Assembly (NCBI GenBank): GCA_964471235.1
Contig: CAYYGL010000057.1
Location: 1 to 25,620, forward strand
Direction: 5' to 3'
From: CAYYGL01 sp964471235
Lineage (GTDB): Bacteria > Calditrichota > Calditrichia > RBG-13-44-9 > J075
Length of the DNA: 25,620 nucleotides
Each line of letters opens with the position of its first letter. Position 1 is the stretch's first letter. Below the pieces are notes generated by a model that saw nothing but the letters and a program-made list of their open reading frames with translations, had not been told where the DNA came from and did not search any database. The translations under genes were made by a program, and so were the position numbers. Below are positions 7,833 through 15,741 of this stretch, in pieces.

Positions 7833-10028
7833 ATGAGCAATGATGGTCAAAACCCCGAAAACGGGAAAATCCGCAAACCCACCGTGTGGGGGGGCAGCAT
7901 TATCCGGAAATGGTGGAAGGATCAACTCAATGTGAGCATCCTGCACCAAAACGGTCCCCAGGTGAATCCTGCCGGAGAACAGTTCAATTACGTCGAGGAG
8001 CTTAAGAAGCTCGATTGGGAGGCGCTCAAGAAAGATGTCATGGAATTGATGACCAACTCCCAGGAGTGGTGGCCGGCGGATTATGGTCATTATGGTCCCT
8101 TATTTATCCGGATGACCTGGCACGCCGCCGGTACCTACCGCATCGTAGATGGTCGTGGGGGAGGCTCCTCCGGCAACCAGCGTTTTGCACCGCTGAATAG
8201 CTGGCCGGATAATGTTAACCTGGACAAAGCCCGGCGATTGCTGTGGCCCATTAAGAAAAAATACGGCAACAAGATTTCCTGGGCAGACCTGCTGATTCTC
8301 GCCGGGGATCTCGCCATGCGCTCCATGGGATTTGAAACCCTGGGCGTTGCCTTTGGCCGGGTGGATACCTGGGAACCGGAAGAGGATGTTTACTGGGGTC
8401 CGGAAGAAGAATGGTTAGGGGATACCCGCCACACCGGGGATGGGGTGCTGGAAAAACCCCTCGCCGCCGACCACATGGGGTTGATTTACGTAAACCCGGA
8501 GGGACCCAACGGCGAACCCAATGTGCTGGAAGCCGCCAAATACATTCGTCAGACCTTTGCCCGGATGGGCATGGATGACGTGGATACTGTGGCGCTCATT
8601 GTTGGCGGGCACAGCTTTGGGAAAACCCATGGTGCAGCCAGTGCAGACCATCTGGGTCCCGATCCGGAAGCCGCTCCGCTTGAGGAACAGGGGCTGGGCT
8701 GGAAAAACAGTTACGGCACCGGCAAAGGAGGGGATACCATCACCAGCGGTATCGAAGGCGCCTGGACCCCCACCCCCATCCAGTGGGATCATAGCTTTCT
8801 ACGGATTCTCTTTAAATATGAATGGAATCTGGTGAAGAGTCCCGCCGGCGCCTGGCAATGGGAAGCAGTCGACCCCGATCCGGAAGACATGGTGCCGGAT
8901 GCCCATGATCCCTCCAAAAAACATAAACCCATGATGCTAACCACCGACCTGGCGCTGAAATTAGATCCCACCTACCGACCCATCTCAGAACGGTTTATGA
9001 ACAATCCCGAGGAACTCTCGAAAGCATTTGCCCACGCCTGGTTTAAATTGCTCCATCGGGACATGGGACCCCGCAGCCGCTACCTGGGACCGGAAGTACC
9101 GGATGAAGAATTCATCTGGCAGGACCCCCTTCCTCCGGTGGACCATGAACTGATTGACGAAAATGATATCCAACAACTGAAGGAGAAAATTCTGGCATCC
9201 GGGCTATCGATTTCGGAGCTGGTGTACACCGCCTGGTCAGCGGCATCTACCTTTCGGGGTTCGGATAAACGGGGCGGAGCCAATGGCGCCCGGATTCGGC
9301 TGGCACCGCAAAAGGATTGGGAGGTGAACCAGCCGGCTCAGCTATCGAAAGTGCTGCAAAAACTGGAAGCCATTCAGCAGGAATTCAACCGTTCCGCCGG
9401 AAACGGTAAAAAGGTATCGTTAGCGGATGTGATTGTGCTGGGTGGATGTGCCGCGGTGGAAGCCGCTGCCAAAAAAGCTGGTTACGACATCACTGTGCCC
9501 TTTACCCCCGGCCGCACCGATGCCTCCCAGGAACAAACCGATGTGGAATCCTTCTCCTACATGGAACCCGTGGCAGATGGCTTCCGGAATTACGTGAAAG
9601 CAGGATGCAAAGACCGGCCGGAGGAGCTGCTACTGGATCGTGCCCAGTTGTTAACCCTCACCGCACCGGAAATGACCGTTCTCCTTGGCGGTTTACGGGT
9701 GCTGAATGCCAACTTCGGGCAATCCAGCCACGGCGTGTTAACCGAGCACCCCGGCGCACTGAGCAACGACTTCTTTGTGAACTTGACCGACCTGAATACG
9801 GAATGGAAGCCCATCTCTGAAAATGAATATGAAGGGATTGACCGGAATAGCGGCAACCGCAAATGGACCGCCACCCGCGTCGATCTCGCCTTTGGCTCCA
9901 ACTCCCAGTTGCGGGCATTAGCGGAGTTTTATGCTCAGGATGATAGCCAGGAGAAATTTGTCCATGATTTTGTAGCCGCCTGGAACAAGGTGATGAACCT
10001 GGATCGCTTTGATATCGCCTGGCGGTAA
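7833..10028 (+). CDS. katG: catalase-peroxidase KatG
   Basis: A 731-residue bifunctional haem catalase-peroxidase, usual length for the family, made of an active N-terminal and a haem-free C-terminal peroxidase-like domain. Distal haem residues R93, W96 and H97 lie in RMTWHAAGTYR. The proximal haem ligand is H260 in GGHSFGKTHG. The Met-Tyr-Trp adduct required for catalase activity can be built from W96, Y219 (LIYVNPEG) and M245 (ARMGM), matching W107-Y229-M255 of Mycobacterium tuberculosis KatG. S305 corresponds to its S315. The ATG follows AGAAGGAGA at good spacing. It removes hydrogen peroxide in the cytoplasm and depends on haem from the adjacent cluster. Transcription probably comes from its own promoter in the repeat-filled gap and ends at a strong terminator. 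Likely PerR-controlled. Confidence 0.98.
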   Translation: MSNDGQNPENGKIRKPTVWGGSIIRKWWKDQLNVSILHQNGPQVNPAGEQFNYVEELKKLDWEALKKDVMELMTNSQEWWPADYGHYGPLFIRMTWHAAGTYRIVDGRGGGSSGNQRFAPLNSWPDNVNLDKARRLLWPIKKKYGNKISWADLLILAGDLAMRSMGFETLGVAFGRVDTWEPEEDVYWGPEEEWLGDTRHTGDGVLEKPLAADHMGLIYVNPEGPNGEPNVLEAAKYIRQTFARMGMDDVDTVALIVGGHSFGKTHGAASADHLGPDPEAAPLEEQGLGWKNSYGTGKGGDTITSGIEGAWTPTPIQWDHSFLRILFKYEWNLVKSPAGAWQWEAVDPDPEDMVPDAHDPSKKHKPMMLTTDLALKLDPTYRPISERFMNNPEELSKAFAHAWFKLLHRDMGPRSRYLGPEVPDEEFIWQDPLPPVDHELIDENDIQQLKEKILASGLSISELVYTAWSAASTFRGSDKRGGANGARIRLAPQKDWEVNQPAQLSKVLQKLEAIQQEFNRSAGNGKKVSLADVIVLGGCAAVEAAAKKAGYDITVPFTPGRTDASQEQTDVESFSYMEPVADGFRNYVKAGCKDRPEELLLDRAQLLTLTAPEMTVLLGGLRVLNANFGQSSHGVLTEHPGALSNDFFVNLTDLNTEWKPISENEYEGIDRNSGNRKWTATRVDLAFGSNSQLRALAEFYAQDDSQEKFVHDFVAAWNKVMNLDRFDIAWR

Positions 10029-10076
10029 CCACAAACTCTGAATGTTGGGGAATTTCTCTCCCACCTATCACTCAGC

Positions 10077-10111
10077 GGGGTAACCGGAAGGAAGGTTACC
10101 CCGTTTTTTTT
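10077..10111 (+). terminator. rho-independent terminator of katG
   Basis: GGGGTAACC (10077-10085) pairs perfectly with GGTTACCCC (10094-10102) across an 8-base loop, followed by G and eight T residues. It is 49 bases after the katG stop codon. Confidence 0.93.
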
Positions 10112-10151
10112 GTTAACTAATTGAGGGGTGTGCATGAAACCGTTCATTACC

Positions 10152-10303
10152 TTGTTCCCATGGCAAAGCCACTCCGTTGGAGAACTCCCGTTTGGGAACA
10201 CAATGATCCCGGAAACTTCGTTTTTAACCCGTCTCACACTATCTATCTTTGGAAACAGAGTTTCTCAAACCATTGCGTTCCAAAACAGGAGTTTTGGAAC
10301 GAG
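10152..10303. repeat. palindromic element copy 1 (REP/RAYT-derived, ~150 bp)
   Basis: Three hairpins in a row. Outer hairpin: GTTCCCA (10154-10160) with TGGGAAC (10193-10199), enclosing ACTCCGTTGGAGAACTCC. Middle part: GGAAACAGAGTTTC. End hairpin: CGTTCCAAAAC-AGGA-GTTTTGGAACG (10276-10301), perfect 11-bp arms. Copy 2 at 11416-11565 is the same over the whole length with about a dozen and a half differences. The left half matches 17207-17282 and the right half 18008-18061, the two flanks of the RAYT gene, so this is best read as an internal-deletion derivative of that element. Confidence 0.85.
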
Positions 10304-10322
10304 GAGAAGCAAGCACCCGGTC

Positions 10323-10427
10323 TTTGCCAGACGCTCAATCTCCTGTGGAGTAGCCGGTTGCAACCATTCATCTACCCTCAGAGAGGATTGAAACGCCATT
10401 GAATATTTTTCCATGCATCCCGGCGGC
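10323..10427 (-). pseudogene. fragment copied from hemH (ferrochelatase), internal part
   Basis: This segment matches 11836-11938 within the intact hemH, same orientation, with long exact runs (for example TTTGCCAGACGCTCAATCTC) and roughly 80 per cent identity by eye. It has no start and codes for only about 35 residues, so it is a non-functional relic. It directly follows palindromic element copy 1. Together with the fragment at 11337-11401 it shows that a second hemH copy, or part of one, once existed here. Confidence 0.85.
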
Positions 10428-10582
10428 TATAAAAGTTTATCATGTTGAAAATATGATTTTACTTTATTTTTTGATTCATATAAATTAGCTAAAGGTGGGT
10501 TTTCGAAGATAAAACTCATCTGAAGAGGGATAGAATAACTCAATACAGTCATCTTATCCGATGAATAAAATCCTGTTAACCA

Positions 10583-10977
10583 ATGACTAAAGATGAACAT
10601 ATTCAATATTGGATTAAATCATCTGAGAACGATTTAAAAACTATGCAAAATCTGTTCAACAGCAAAGATTATTCCTGGTGTTTGTTTATGGGGTATCTGG
10701 TAATTGAAAAACTATTAAAAGCATATTATGTTAAAACAGTCGATTCAAATCCTCCTAAGACTCACAATTTATTAAGGCTTGCAGAGAAAGCCAAAATAGA
10801 ATTAACCCCGGAACAAAAAGATGATTTGATTTTATTAACTACTTTCAACTAAATACCCGTTATCCCGATTATAAATTTGAATTTTATAAAAAATGTACCC
10901 GGGAATATACTGAACAAAATATCAAAAAAATCAGACGGTTACGAAAATGGCTGAAGAAACAAATAACAGACAAATAA
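10583..10977 (+). pseudogene. HEPN-domain protein, frameshifted near residue 88
   Basis: The first frame gives 89 residues with a HEPN fold (MTKDEHIQYWIKSSENDLKT..., then GYLVIEKLLKAYYVK and a PPKTHNLLRLAEKA segment) and stops at 10850-10852. From about 10846 the +1 frame continues the missing last helices: LNTRYPDYKFEFYKK, then REYTEQNIKKIRRLRKW, to a stop at 10975-10977. The reading frame thus appears to have lost one base around TTCAACTAAAT; adding one base gives a product of about 131 residues, normal for the family. The end overlaps the MNT gene by 31 bases, as in intact HEPN/MNT pairs. The classical R-x4-6-H RNase motif of type VII toxins is not evident in either part. The break could be real decay or a sequencing error. 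The ribosome-binding site is weak. Confidence 0.8.
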
Positions 10978-11297
10978 TTGAACTTGTTCGAAAGTTTTTA
11001 AGATTGCTACAACAATATCATATTGACTTTCGGGAGGTATATATTTTCGGTTCGCAAGTGAATGGAACGGCTAATGAGGAAAGCGATATTGATGTAGCAA
11101 TCGTAGCAGATGATTGGTCACCGGATATAATTGAAGCGCAGTTTGTTTTGCTGAAAATAGCCAGTTTGATAGATACTCGTATTGAAGCCCATCCGTTTCG
11201 TACAAACGAGTTCGACCTATCACACCCTCTTGCCCGAGACATAATCCAAAAGGGGAAACGGATTTTTTATCGAAAACATCAACAACAGTTGATCTAA
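10947..11297 (+). CDS. MNT-type nucleotidyltransferase of a HEPN/MNT pair
   Basis: A 116-residue minimal nucleotidyltransferase with the polymerase-beta-fold signature GSQVNGTANEESDID at residues 35-49, giving catalytic D47 and D49. In characterised type VII toxin-antitoxin systems the MNT antitoxin AMPylates its HEPN partner, and the gene order and overlap here fit that arrangement. The frame is intact although its HEPN partner is frameshifted. Codon use and base composition are clearly AT-richer than the haem genes on both sides, and the module sits between two palindromic elements and two hemH fragments, so it was probably acquired. Start at ATG 10947 is the first in frame; no strong ribosome-binding site is seen, consistent with translational coupling to HEPN. 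Confidence 0.88.
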   Translation: MAEETNNRQIIELVRKFLRLLQQYHIDFREVYIFGSQVNGTANEESDIDVAIVADDWSPDIIEAQFVLLKIASLIDTRIEAHPFRTNEFDLSHPLARDIIQKGKRIFYRKHQQQLI

Positions 11298-11336
11298 GTG
11301 AATGAAGTGGTCCCTTCTTTTGGGAATTGAATAGAA

Positions 11337-11401
11337 CATTCCTCCAGCACCTCTATCCACGCCGGGTGGTCATTCAGTCAGGGGAGCAGATGAAATTCCT
11401 C
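11337..11401 (-). pseudogene. fragment copied from hemH (ferrochelatase), near 3' end
   Basis: It matches 11657-11721 of the intact hemH, same orientation, with about 8 differences in 65 bases (shared runs include CTCCAGCACCTCTATCCAC and CAGATGAAATTCCTC). The similarity stops just before palindromic element copy 2 begins. It is too short to function. In hemH order this piece comes before the one at 10323-10427, but here it lies after it, so the two are permuted around the HEPN/MNT module. Confidence 0.83.
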
Positions 11402-11415
11402 ACCTTTTTCTCCCC

Positions 11416-11565
11416 TGTTCCCATGGCAAGGCCACTCCTTTGGAGAACTCCCGTTTGGGAACACAATGATCCCGGAAACTTCGTTTTTAACCCGTCTCAC
11501 GCTATCTATCATGGGAGACGGAGTTTTTGAAACCATTGCGTTCTAAAACAGAGGTTTGGAACGAG
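11416..11565. repeat. palindromic element copy 2 (REP/RAYT-derived, ~150 bp)
   Basis: Direct repeat of the element at 10152-10303. The outer hairpin GTTCCCA/TGGGAAC and the central segment AACTTCGTTTTTAACCCGTC are identical. The terminal hairpin has decayed (CGTTCTAAAAC-AGAG-GTTTGGAACG). Copies 1 and 2 bracket the HEPN/MNT genes and both hemH fragments. The 313-base gap 11298-11610 contains only this element and the hemH fragment. Confidence 0.83.
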
Positions 11566-11610
11566 AAGTTGAAGTTCAGGGCAGATTTCTCCCTTGAGAT
11601 CAGGTAAACC

Positions 11611-12672
11611 TCACTCCACCTCCACACCTTCCCCCCTCCGAACAAAAGCCTGGCACCATTTCTCCAGCACCTCTATCCACTGTGGATGGTCATTCAGGCA
11701 GGGGATCAGATGAAATTCCTCTCCGCCGTTTGCCAGAAAGATTTCTTTCCCGCGTAAGCCAATCTCTTCCAGGGTTTCCAGGCAATCGGAAACAAATGCC
11801 GGGCACATCACCAGCAGCTTTTTCACCCCTGATTTTGCCAGACGCTCAATCTCCTGTGCAGTAGCCGGCTGCAACCATTCATCTACTCCCAGGCGTGATT
11901 GAAACGCCACCGAGTATTTACCCTCCGCTATCCCGGCTGATTTTACGAACTCTCCGGTGGTGCGCAACACCTGGTGTCGATAACAGGTCTCATGGGCCGG
12001 TGAGACAACCTGACAGCAATTCTCCATACTAAAGCAATGAGTACCGGTGGGGTCGGTTTTTTTGGCATGACGCACCGGTATCCCGTGATAGCTGAATAAC
12101 AGATGATCATAATCGTTTTTCAAAAACTTCCGGGTACTGGCTACCAGCGCCTGGATATAATCCGGGTCAGCGTAAAACGGAGGCTGAACCACCAACTCTA
12201 CCCCCAGCTTCAACTTTTTCAACACCCGTTCCACTTCCACCACCACGGTTTCGTAGGTTGCCATGGCGTAATGGGGATACATGGGGATCAGAAAAATGGT
12301 GTTGAGATGTTCCACCCTTTCCTGTAGCTGCCGGATGGCCGTTTCGATGGAGGGATTCCCATAGCGCATCCCCAGTTCCACCGGAACCGGGAGCGTTTCC
12401 TGCAATATCTGCTGCACATTGCGACTGATGACAATCAACGGGGAGCCCTCATCCCACCAGATTTGCTGATAAGCATGGGCGGAGTTTTTGGGGCGAAACG
12501 GCAGGATGAATAACTCCACAATCATCTTGCGGATTGGATAGGGGGCATCGATCACCCGCTCATCCATCAGAAACTGGCGCAGGTAGCGGCGCACATCCGG
12601 GATGGAGGTAGAATCCGGGGAACCCAGGTTGACGAGGAGAATACCACGGTGAGAATTTTCAGCATTTTGCAT
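11611..12672 (-). CDS. hemH: ferrochelatase HemH
   Basis: A 353-residue ferrochelatase that inserts ferrous iron into the porphyrin ring, the last step of haem synthesis. The N-terminal motif LLVNLGSPDS (residues 12-21) and the catalytic histidine H196 in SYHGIPVRH are present, as is the C-terminal acidic metal-path motif (VSDCLETLEEIGL). A short cysteine-bearing segment (CFSMENCCQ, around 213-221) is seen. Since the cluster makes protoporphyrin through HemN and HemG, the substrate should be protoporphyrin IX. ATG 12672 follows AAGGGATC at suitable spacing. It is last in the haem cluster in transcription order, separated from the next gene upstream by only 56 bases. Two partial copies of it lie downstream at 10323-10427 and 11337-11401. 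Confidence 0.96.
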   Translation of the reverse strand: MQNAENSHRGILLVNLGSPDSTSIPDVRRYLRQFLMDERVIDAPYPIRKMIVELFILPFRPKNSAHAYQQIWWDEGSPLIVISRNVQQILQETLPVPVELGMRYGNPSIETAIRQLQERVEHLNTIFLIPMYPHYAMATYETVVVEVERVLKKLKLGVELVVQPPFYADPDYIQALVASTRKFLKNDYDHLLFSYHGIPVRHAKKTDPTGTHCFSMENCCQVVSPAHETCYRHQVLRTTGEFVKSAGIAEGKYSVAFQSRLGVDEWLQPATAQEIERLAKSGVKKLLVMCPAFVSDCLETLEEIGLRGKEIFLANGGEEFHLIPCLNDHPQWIEVLEKWCQAFVRRGEGVEVE

Positions 12673-12700
12673 ACCGATCCCTTTTCTGTAAAAACAGATT

Positions 12701-12728
12701 TTAATTGTGAATGGTTAATTGGGTAATG
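12701..12728. repeat. heptamer tract upstream of hemH
   Basis: Four degenerate 7-base units in register: TTAATTG, TGAATGG, TTAATTG, GGTAATG. It lies between hemH and the four-helix-bundle gene. Similar in composition to the longer tract at 13213-13261, on the opposite strand. Confidence 0.6.
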
Positions 12729-13085
12729 TCACTGGGCTTTGCCTGCAGTGCGAATACTGGTAGCAATAATTTTTGCCAGTTCGGTGCCTTCATTTTTCAA
12801 GGGAAGTACATCTGCTGCAGGTAACAATTCACTCCGAATGATAATTTCATGCCAGATATCCGATTCATTTAATTCCTTCAACACAATCCCTAATTTGTGC
12901 ACAAAATCCCGCTTGCTTTCTGCTCCACGTGCTTCGCCGTAATTCGGAGCAGGAGAAGTGCCGGAGCGTAATAACTGTCCGGCAATATGTTTACCTGCTG
13001 GCGTATCGGGTAACTTCGAACACAGCTTAATAACACCCACTGCAAAATTGATCAGGCGTTCCTGGATATCATCACCTTTTGCCAT
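12729..13085 (-). CDS. four-helix-bundle protein (23S rRNA intervening-sequence / S23 family)
   Basis: A 118-residue helical protein with the family signature: an N-terminal helix (RLINFAVGVIKLCSKLP), the conserved turn QLLRSGTSPAPNYGEARGAES around residues 57-77, and a helix of the type FVHKLGIVLKELNES. Proteins of this family were first found in intervening sequences inside 23S rRNA genes but are mostly free-standing, and their function is unknown. ATG 13085 has a very strong Shine-Dalgarno (AGGAGGTAATAG). It is placed between hemL and hemH, same strand, and flanked on both sides by heptamer tracts, so it may be an insertion into an older hem operon rather than a haem gene. Confidence 0.85.
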   Translation of the reverse strand: MAKGDDIQERLINFAVGVIKLCSKLPDTPAGKHIAGQLLRSGTSPAPNYGEARGAESKRDFVHKLGIVLKELNESDIWHEIIIRSELLPAADVLPLKNEGTELAKIIATSIRTAGKAQ

Positions 13086-13212
13086 CTATTACCTCCTAAA
13101 AAAACTGGAAAGTTTGCAGTAATATAAAAAAGGAGGAAAGAGGACAAAAATAATTAACGAAGGTAACTGATGCACTTCATCATTGAGCCAAAATCATTAC
13201 CTTTATCAATTT

Positions 13213-13261
13213 ACCATTGGTTATTAACAATTCACAATTAACCATTCACCATTCACAATTT
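13213..13261. repeat. heptamer tract, seven units, overlapping the hemL stop
   Basis: Seven consecutive 7-base units on the plus strand: ACCATTG, GTTATTA, ACAATTC, ACAATTA, ACCATTC, ACCATTC, ACAATTT. The consensus is ACMATTM with strict spacing. The last units contain the complement of the hemL stop codon, so the final codons of hemL lie in the tract. Confidence 0.8.
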
Positions 13262-14542
13262 CCTCAGTGCCCGGTAATTGGCTTCAATCGTCCTTTCAAT
13301 ATCCGCTTCGCTATGGGCAGCGGAGACGAAATAGGCTTCAAATTGAGAGGGCGCCAGATACACCCCTTCTTCCGCCATCGACCGAAAATAACGGGCAAAA
13401 CGCCCGGTATCACATCGGGTGGCGCTTTCAAAGTCAGTGACTTTCTCTCCGGTAAAAAACAGACATCCCATGGAACCCACCCTTGTGGAATAAAAGGGAA
13501 TACCGGCCTCCTCCATGTTACTACGAATACCATCCTCCAGCAGGGCGGATTTTCGTTCCAGTTCCTCATAAAATTCTGGCACATCGATGAGGCGCAGGGT
13601 TTCCAATCCGGCGCGCATCGCCAGGGGATTTCCGGAAAGCGTTCCGGCTTGATACACCGGACCTGTTGGCGCCACCTGCTCCATGATCTCCCGCTTACCG
13701 CCGTACGCGCCTACCGGCAGACCGCCGCCAATGATTTTCCCCAGCGTGGTTAAATCCGGCATTACCCCAAAGTGCTCCTGGGCGCCGCCTTTTGCCACCC
13801 GGAAGCCGGTCATCACCTCATCGAAAATCAGTAATATGTTGTTTTTGGAGGTTATATTTCGTAAATCCTGCAAAAACTTACCTTCCGGGGGAATCACCCC
13901 CATGTTACCCGCCACCGGCTCTACAATCACCGCGGCAATATCATCCCCGTGTGCTTCAATTAATTGGCGAACCGATTCAATATGATTGTATTGGGCAATC
14001 AGGGTGTCACCAGCGCTACCGGGAGTAACCCCGGGGCTGTTAGGCACACCCAGGGTGGTGGCACCGGAACCGGCCTGAATTAGAAAGCTGTCTCCATGCC
14101 CGTGATAACATCCGCTGAATTTGATGATCTTGTTTTTCCCGGTATAGCCTCTGGCTAAACGGATGGCGCTCATGGTCGCCTCGGTGCCGGAGTTCACCAT
14201 CCGCACCATCTCAATGGAGGGCACCATCTCGATGACCTTCTCCGCTAACTCAATTTCCACCTCGGTGGGCGCTCCAAAGCTGGTGGCTTTTTCCGCTTCC
14301 TTTTGAATGGCTTCCACCACCTGCGAATGGGAATACCCCAGGATGAGCGGTCCCCAGGAACCCACATAGTCGATGTATCGGTTGCCATCCACATCGTAGA
14401 GATAGGCTCCTTTGCCATGGGTGAAAAAGATGGGGGTGCCACCTACCGATGTAAAGGCGCGTACCGGTGAGTTAACCCCTCCGGGTAAAACCCCGGTTGC
14501 TCGTTGAAAGAATTGTTTGCTTTTTTCCAGATTTCTCATCAT
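13253..14542 (-). CDS. hemL: glutamate-1-semialdehyde 2,1-aminomutase HemL
   Basis: A 429-residue PLP-dependent aminomutase that converts glutamate-1-semialdehyde to 5-aminolevulinate, second step of the C5 pathway, as a cytoplasmic homodimer. The N-terminal PGGVNSPVRAF motif, the NSGTEATMSAIRLAR cofactor-binding region (residues 117-131), the DEVMTGFR motif near 241-248 and the PLP lysine K269 in TTLGKIIGGGLPVGAYGG are all present. Two consecutive ATGs (14542 and 14539) follow GAGG; the second has the better spacing. It is transcribed after hemB (106-base gap with heptamer tracts). Length and motifs are typical. Confidence 0.98.
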   Translation of the reverse strand: MMRNLEKSKQFFQRATGVLPGGVNSPVRAFTSVGGTPIFFTHGKGAYLYDVDGNRYIDYVGSWGPLILGYSHSQVVEAIQKEAEKATSFGAPTEVEIELAEKVIEMVPSIEMVRMVNSGTEATMSAIRLARGYTGKNKIIKFSGCYHGHGDSFLIQAGSGATTLGVPNSPGVTPGSAGDTLIAQYNHIESVRQLIEAHGDDIAAVIVEPVAGNMGVIPPEGKFLQDLRNITSKNNILLIFDEVMTGFRVAKGGAQEHFGVMPDLTTLGKIIGGGLPVGAYGGKREIMEQVAPTGPVYQAGTLSGNPLAMRAGLETLRLIDVPEFYEELERKSALLEDGIRSNMEEAGIPFYSTRVGSMGCLFFTGEKVTDFESATRCDTGRFARYFRSMAEEGVYLAPSQFEAYFVSAAHSEADIERTIEANYRALRKL

Positions 14543-14551
14543 CAGACCTCA

Positions 14552-14577
14552 TACGTGAAACGTGAATACGTGATGCC
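14552..14577. repeat. short heptamer-like tract upstream of hemL
   Basis: ACGTGA recurs at 7- and 8-base intervals (TACGTGA, AACGTGA, ATACGTGA) immediately upstream of the hemL ribosome-binding site. Weak on its own, but it fits the pattern in the other hem spacers. Confidence 0.4.
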
Positions 14578-14623
14578 TATGAAAAGGTGTTTTGTGGTAC
14601 GTATTCCATTATTACTCCTTTCT

Positions 14624-14647
14624 TTTCATCTTTCATCTTTAATCTTA
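14624..14647. repeat. heptamer tract between hemL and hemB
   Basis: TTTCATC, TTTCATC, TTTAATC, then TTA: three exact 7-base units ending at the hemB stop. The 24-base stretch is shared exactly with the start of the tract at 18082-18130, the only long identity between these two otherwise unrelated spacers. Confidence 0.7.
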
Positions 14648-14648
14648 A

Positions 14649-15617
14649 CTATAACTTCTCCGTGGCTTCTTTGGCAAAGTAGGTCAGGATCAGGTCCGCG
14701 CCGGCGCGTTTGATGGCGGTCAGGGATTCCATCATCACCCGGTCGTGATCAATCCAACCTCGTTCGGCGGCCGCTTTGATCATGGCAAATTCCCCGGAAA
14801 CCTGATACGCCGCGGTGGGCAGACCAAATTCCGCTTTCACCCGCCAGAGGATGTCCAGATAGGGCATTGCCGGTTTGACCATCACGATATCTGCCCCTTC
14901 ATCCACATCCAGGGCGACCTCGCGGATGGCTTCGTTGCCATTGGCGGGGTCCATCTGGTAGCTGCTGCGGTCTCCAAATTGGGGCGCCGATTCCGCCGCC
15001 TCCCGAAAAGGTCCGTAAAACCCGGAAGCGAATTTTGCCGCATAGCTCATGATGGGCACATCGGTAAACCCTTCCTCATCCAGGGCTTCCCGAATGGCGC
15101 CCACCATCCCGTCCATCATCCCGGAAGGCGCTACCATATCGGCGCCGCTGCGCGCCTGCACAATCACCTGCTGCTGCAACAATTCCAGGGTAGCGTCGTT
15201 ATCCACCTCCCCGTTTTTGATGGGACCGCAATGCCCGTGGTCGGTATATTCGCAGAAGCAGACATCGGTAATGACATACAAATCCGGTACGCTTTCTTTG
15301 AGCGCCCGCACGGCTCGACAGATGATGCCCTCTTCGCTGGTGGCATCGCTGCCCACTGCATCTTTGTGCGCCGGGATGCCGAACAGGATGATGGATTGAA
15401 TCCCGCGGTCCCAGGCATCCCGCGCTTCCTTCACCAGATTCTCGATGGAAAGCTGATAATGCCCGGGCATACTGCTGATGGGATTGCGAACATCCTTGCC
15501 TTCGATGACAAACATGGGCAGGATAAAATCAGATGGGGTTAATACCGTTTCCCGCACCATATTGCGGATTTGGGGATTCTTTCGTAACCGTCGCATGCGG
15601 TAATATGGGGTAAACAT
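14649..15617 (-). CDS. hemB: porphobilinogen synthase (delta-aminolevulinate dehydratase) HemB
   Basis: A 322-residue enzyme that condenses two 5-aminolevulinate molecules into porphobilinogen. Zinc ligands C120, C122 and C130 in the DVCFCEYTDHGHC segment fall at exactly the E. coli positions, marking this as the zinc-dependent type rather than the aspartate-rich magnesium type. Schiff-base lysines are K195 (YAAKFASGFYGPF) and K248 (MVKPAMPYLD). ATG 15617 follows ACGGAG with an 8-base gap. It lies between hemG and hemL on the same strand. Length and motifs typical. Confidence 0.98.
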   Translation of the reverse strand: MFTPYYRMRRLRKNPQIRNMVRETVLTPSDFILPMFVIEGKDVRNPISSMPGHYQLSIENLVKEARDAWDRGIQSIILFGIPAHKDAVGSDATSEEGIICRAVRALKESVPDLYVITDVCFCEYTDHGHCGPIKNGEVDNDATLELLQQQVIVQARSGADMVAPSGMMDGMVGAIREALDEEGFTDVPIMSYAAKFASGFYGPFREAAESAPQFGDRSSYQMDPANGNEAIREVALDVDEGADIVMVKPAMPYLDILWRVKAEFGLPTAAYQVSGEFAMIKAAAERGWIDHDRVMMESLTAIKRAGADLILTYFAKEATEKL

Positions 15618-15696
15618 GATGGTCTCCGTTTGTTTGGGGTTTTCTGATACTTGTATTAATTTACTCGAAATGAGTGATTCATTTGGATATTTTTTA

Positions 15697-15731
15697 TTTC
15701 GTGGTTCGTCTCTTGTGTTTCATGTTCCATA
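15697..15731. repeat. heptamer tract between hemB and hemG
   Basis: Five loose 7-base units: TTTCGTG, GTTCGTC, TCTTGTG, TTTCATG, TTCCATA. More degenerate than the tracts at 13213 and 18082. Confidence 0.45.
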
Positions 15732-15741
15732 CTATGTTTTT

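Noticed and set aside
10121..10402. two overlapping short plus-strand frames after katG
   Set aside because: They translate the palindromic element and the hemH fragment; no protein family resemblance.
13213..13261. possible CRISPR array
   Set aside because: The units are 7 bases long and contiguous, with no spacers; no other array-like pattern or cas gene is in the window.
13217..13753. 178-codon plus-strand open frame
   Set aside because: Antisense to hemL and starting in the heptamer tract.
14745..15542. 265-codon plus-strand open frame
   Set aside because: It lies antisense within hemB, whose catalytic and zinc residues are all in place; the antisense product has no recognisable domain and no ribosome-binding site.
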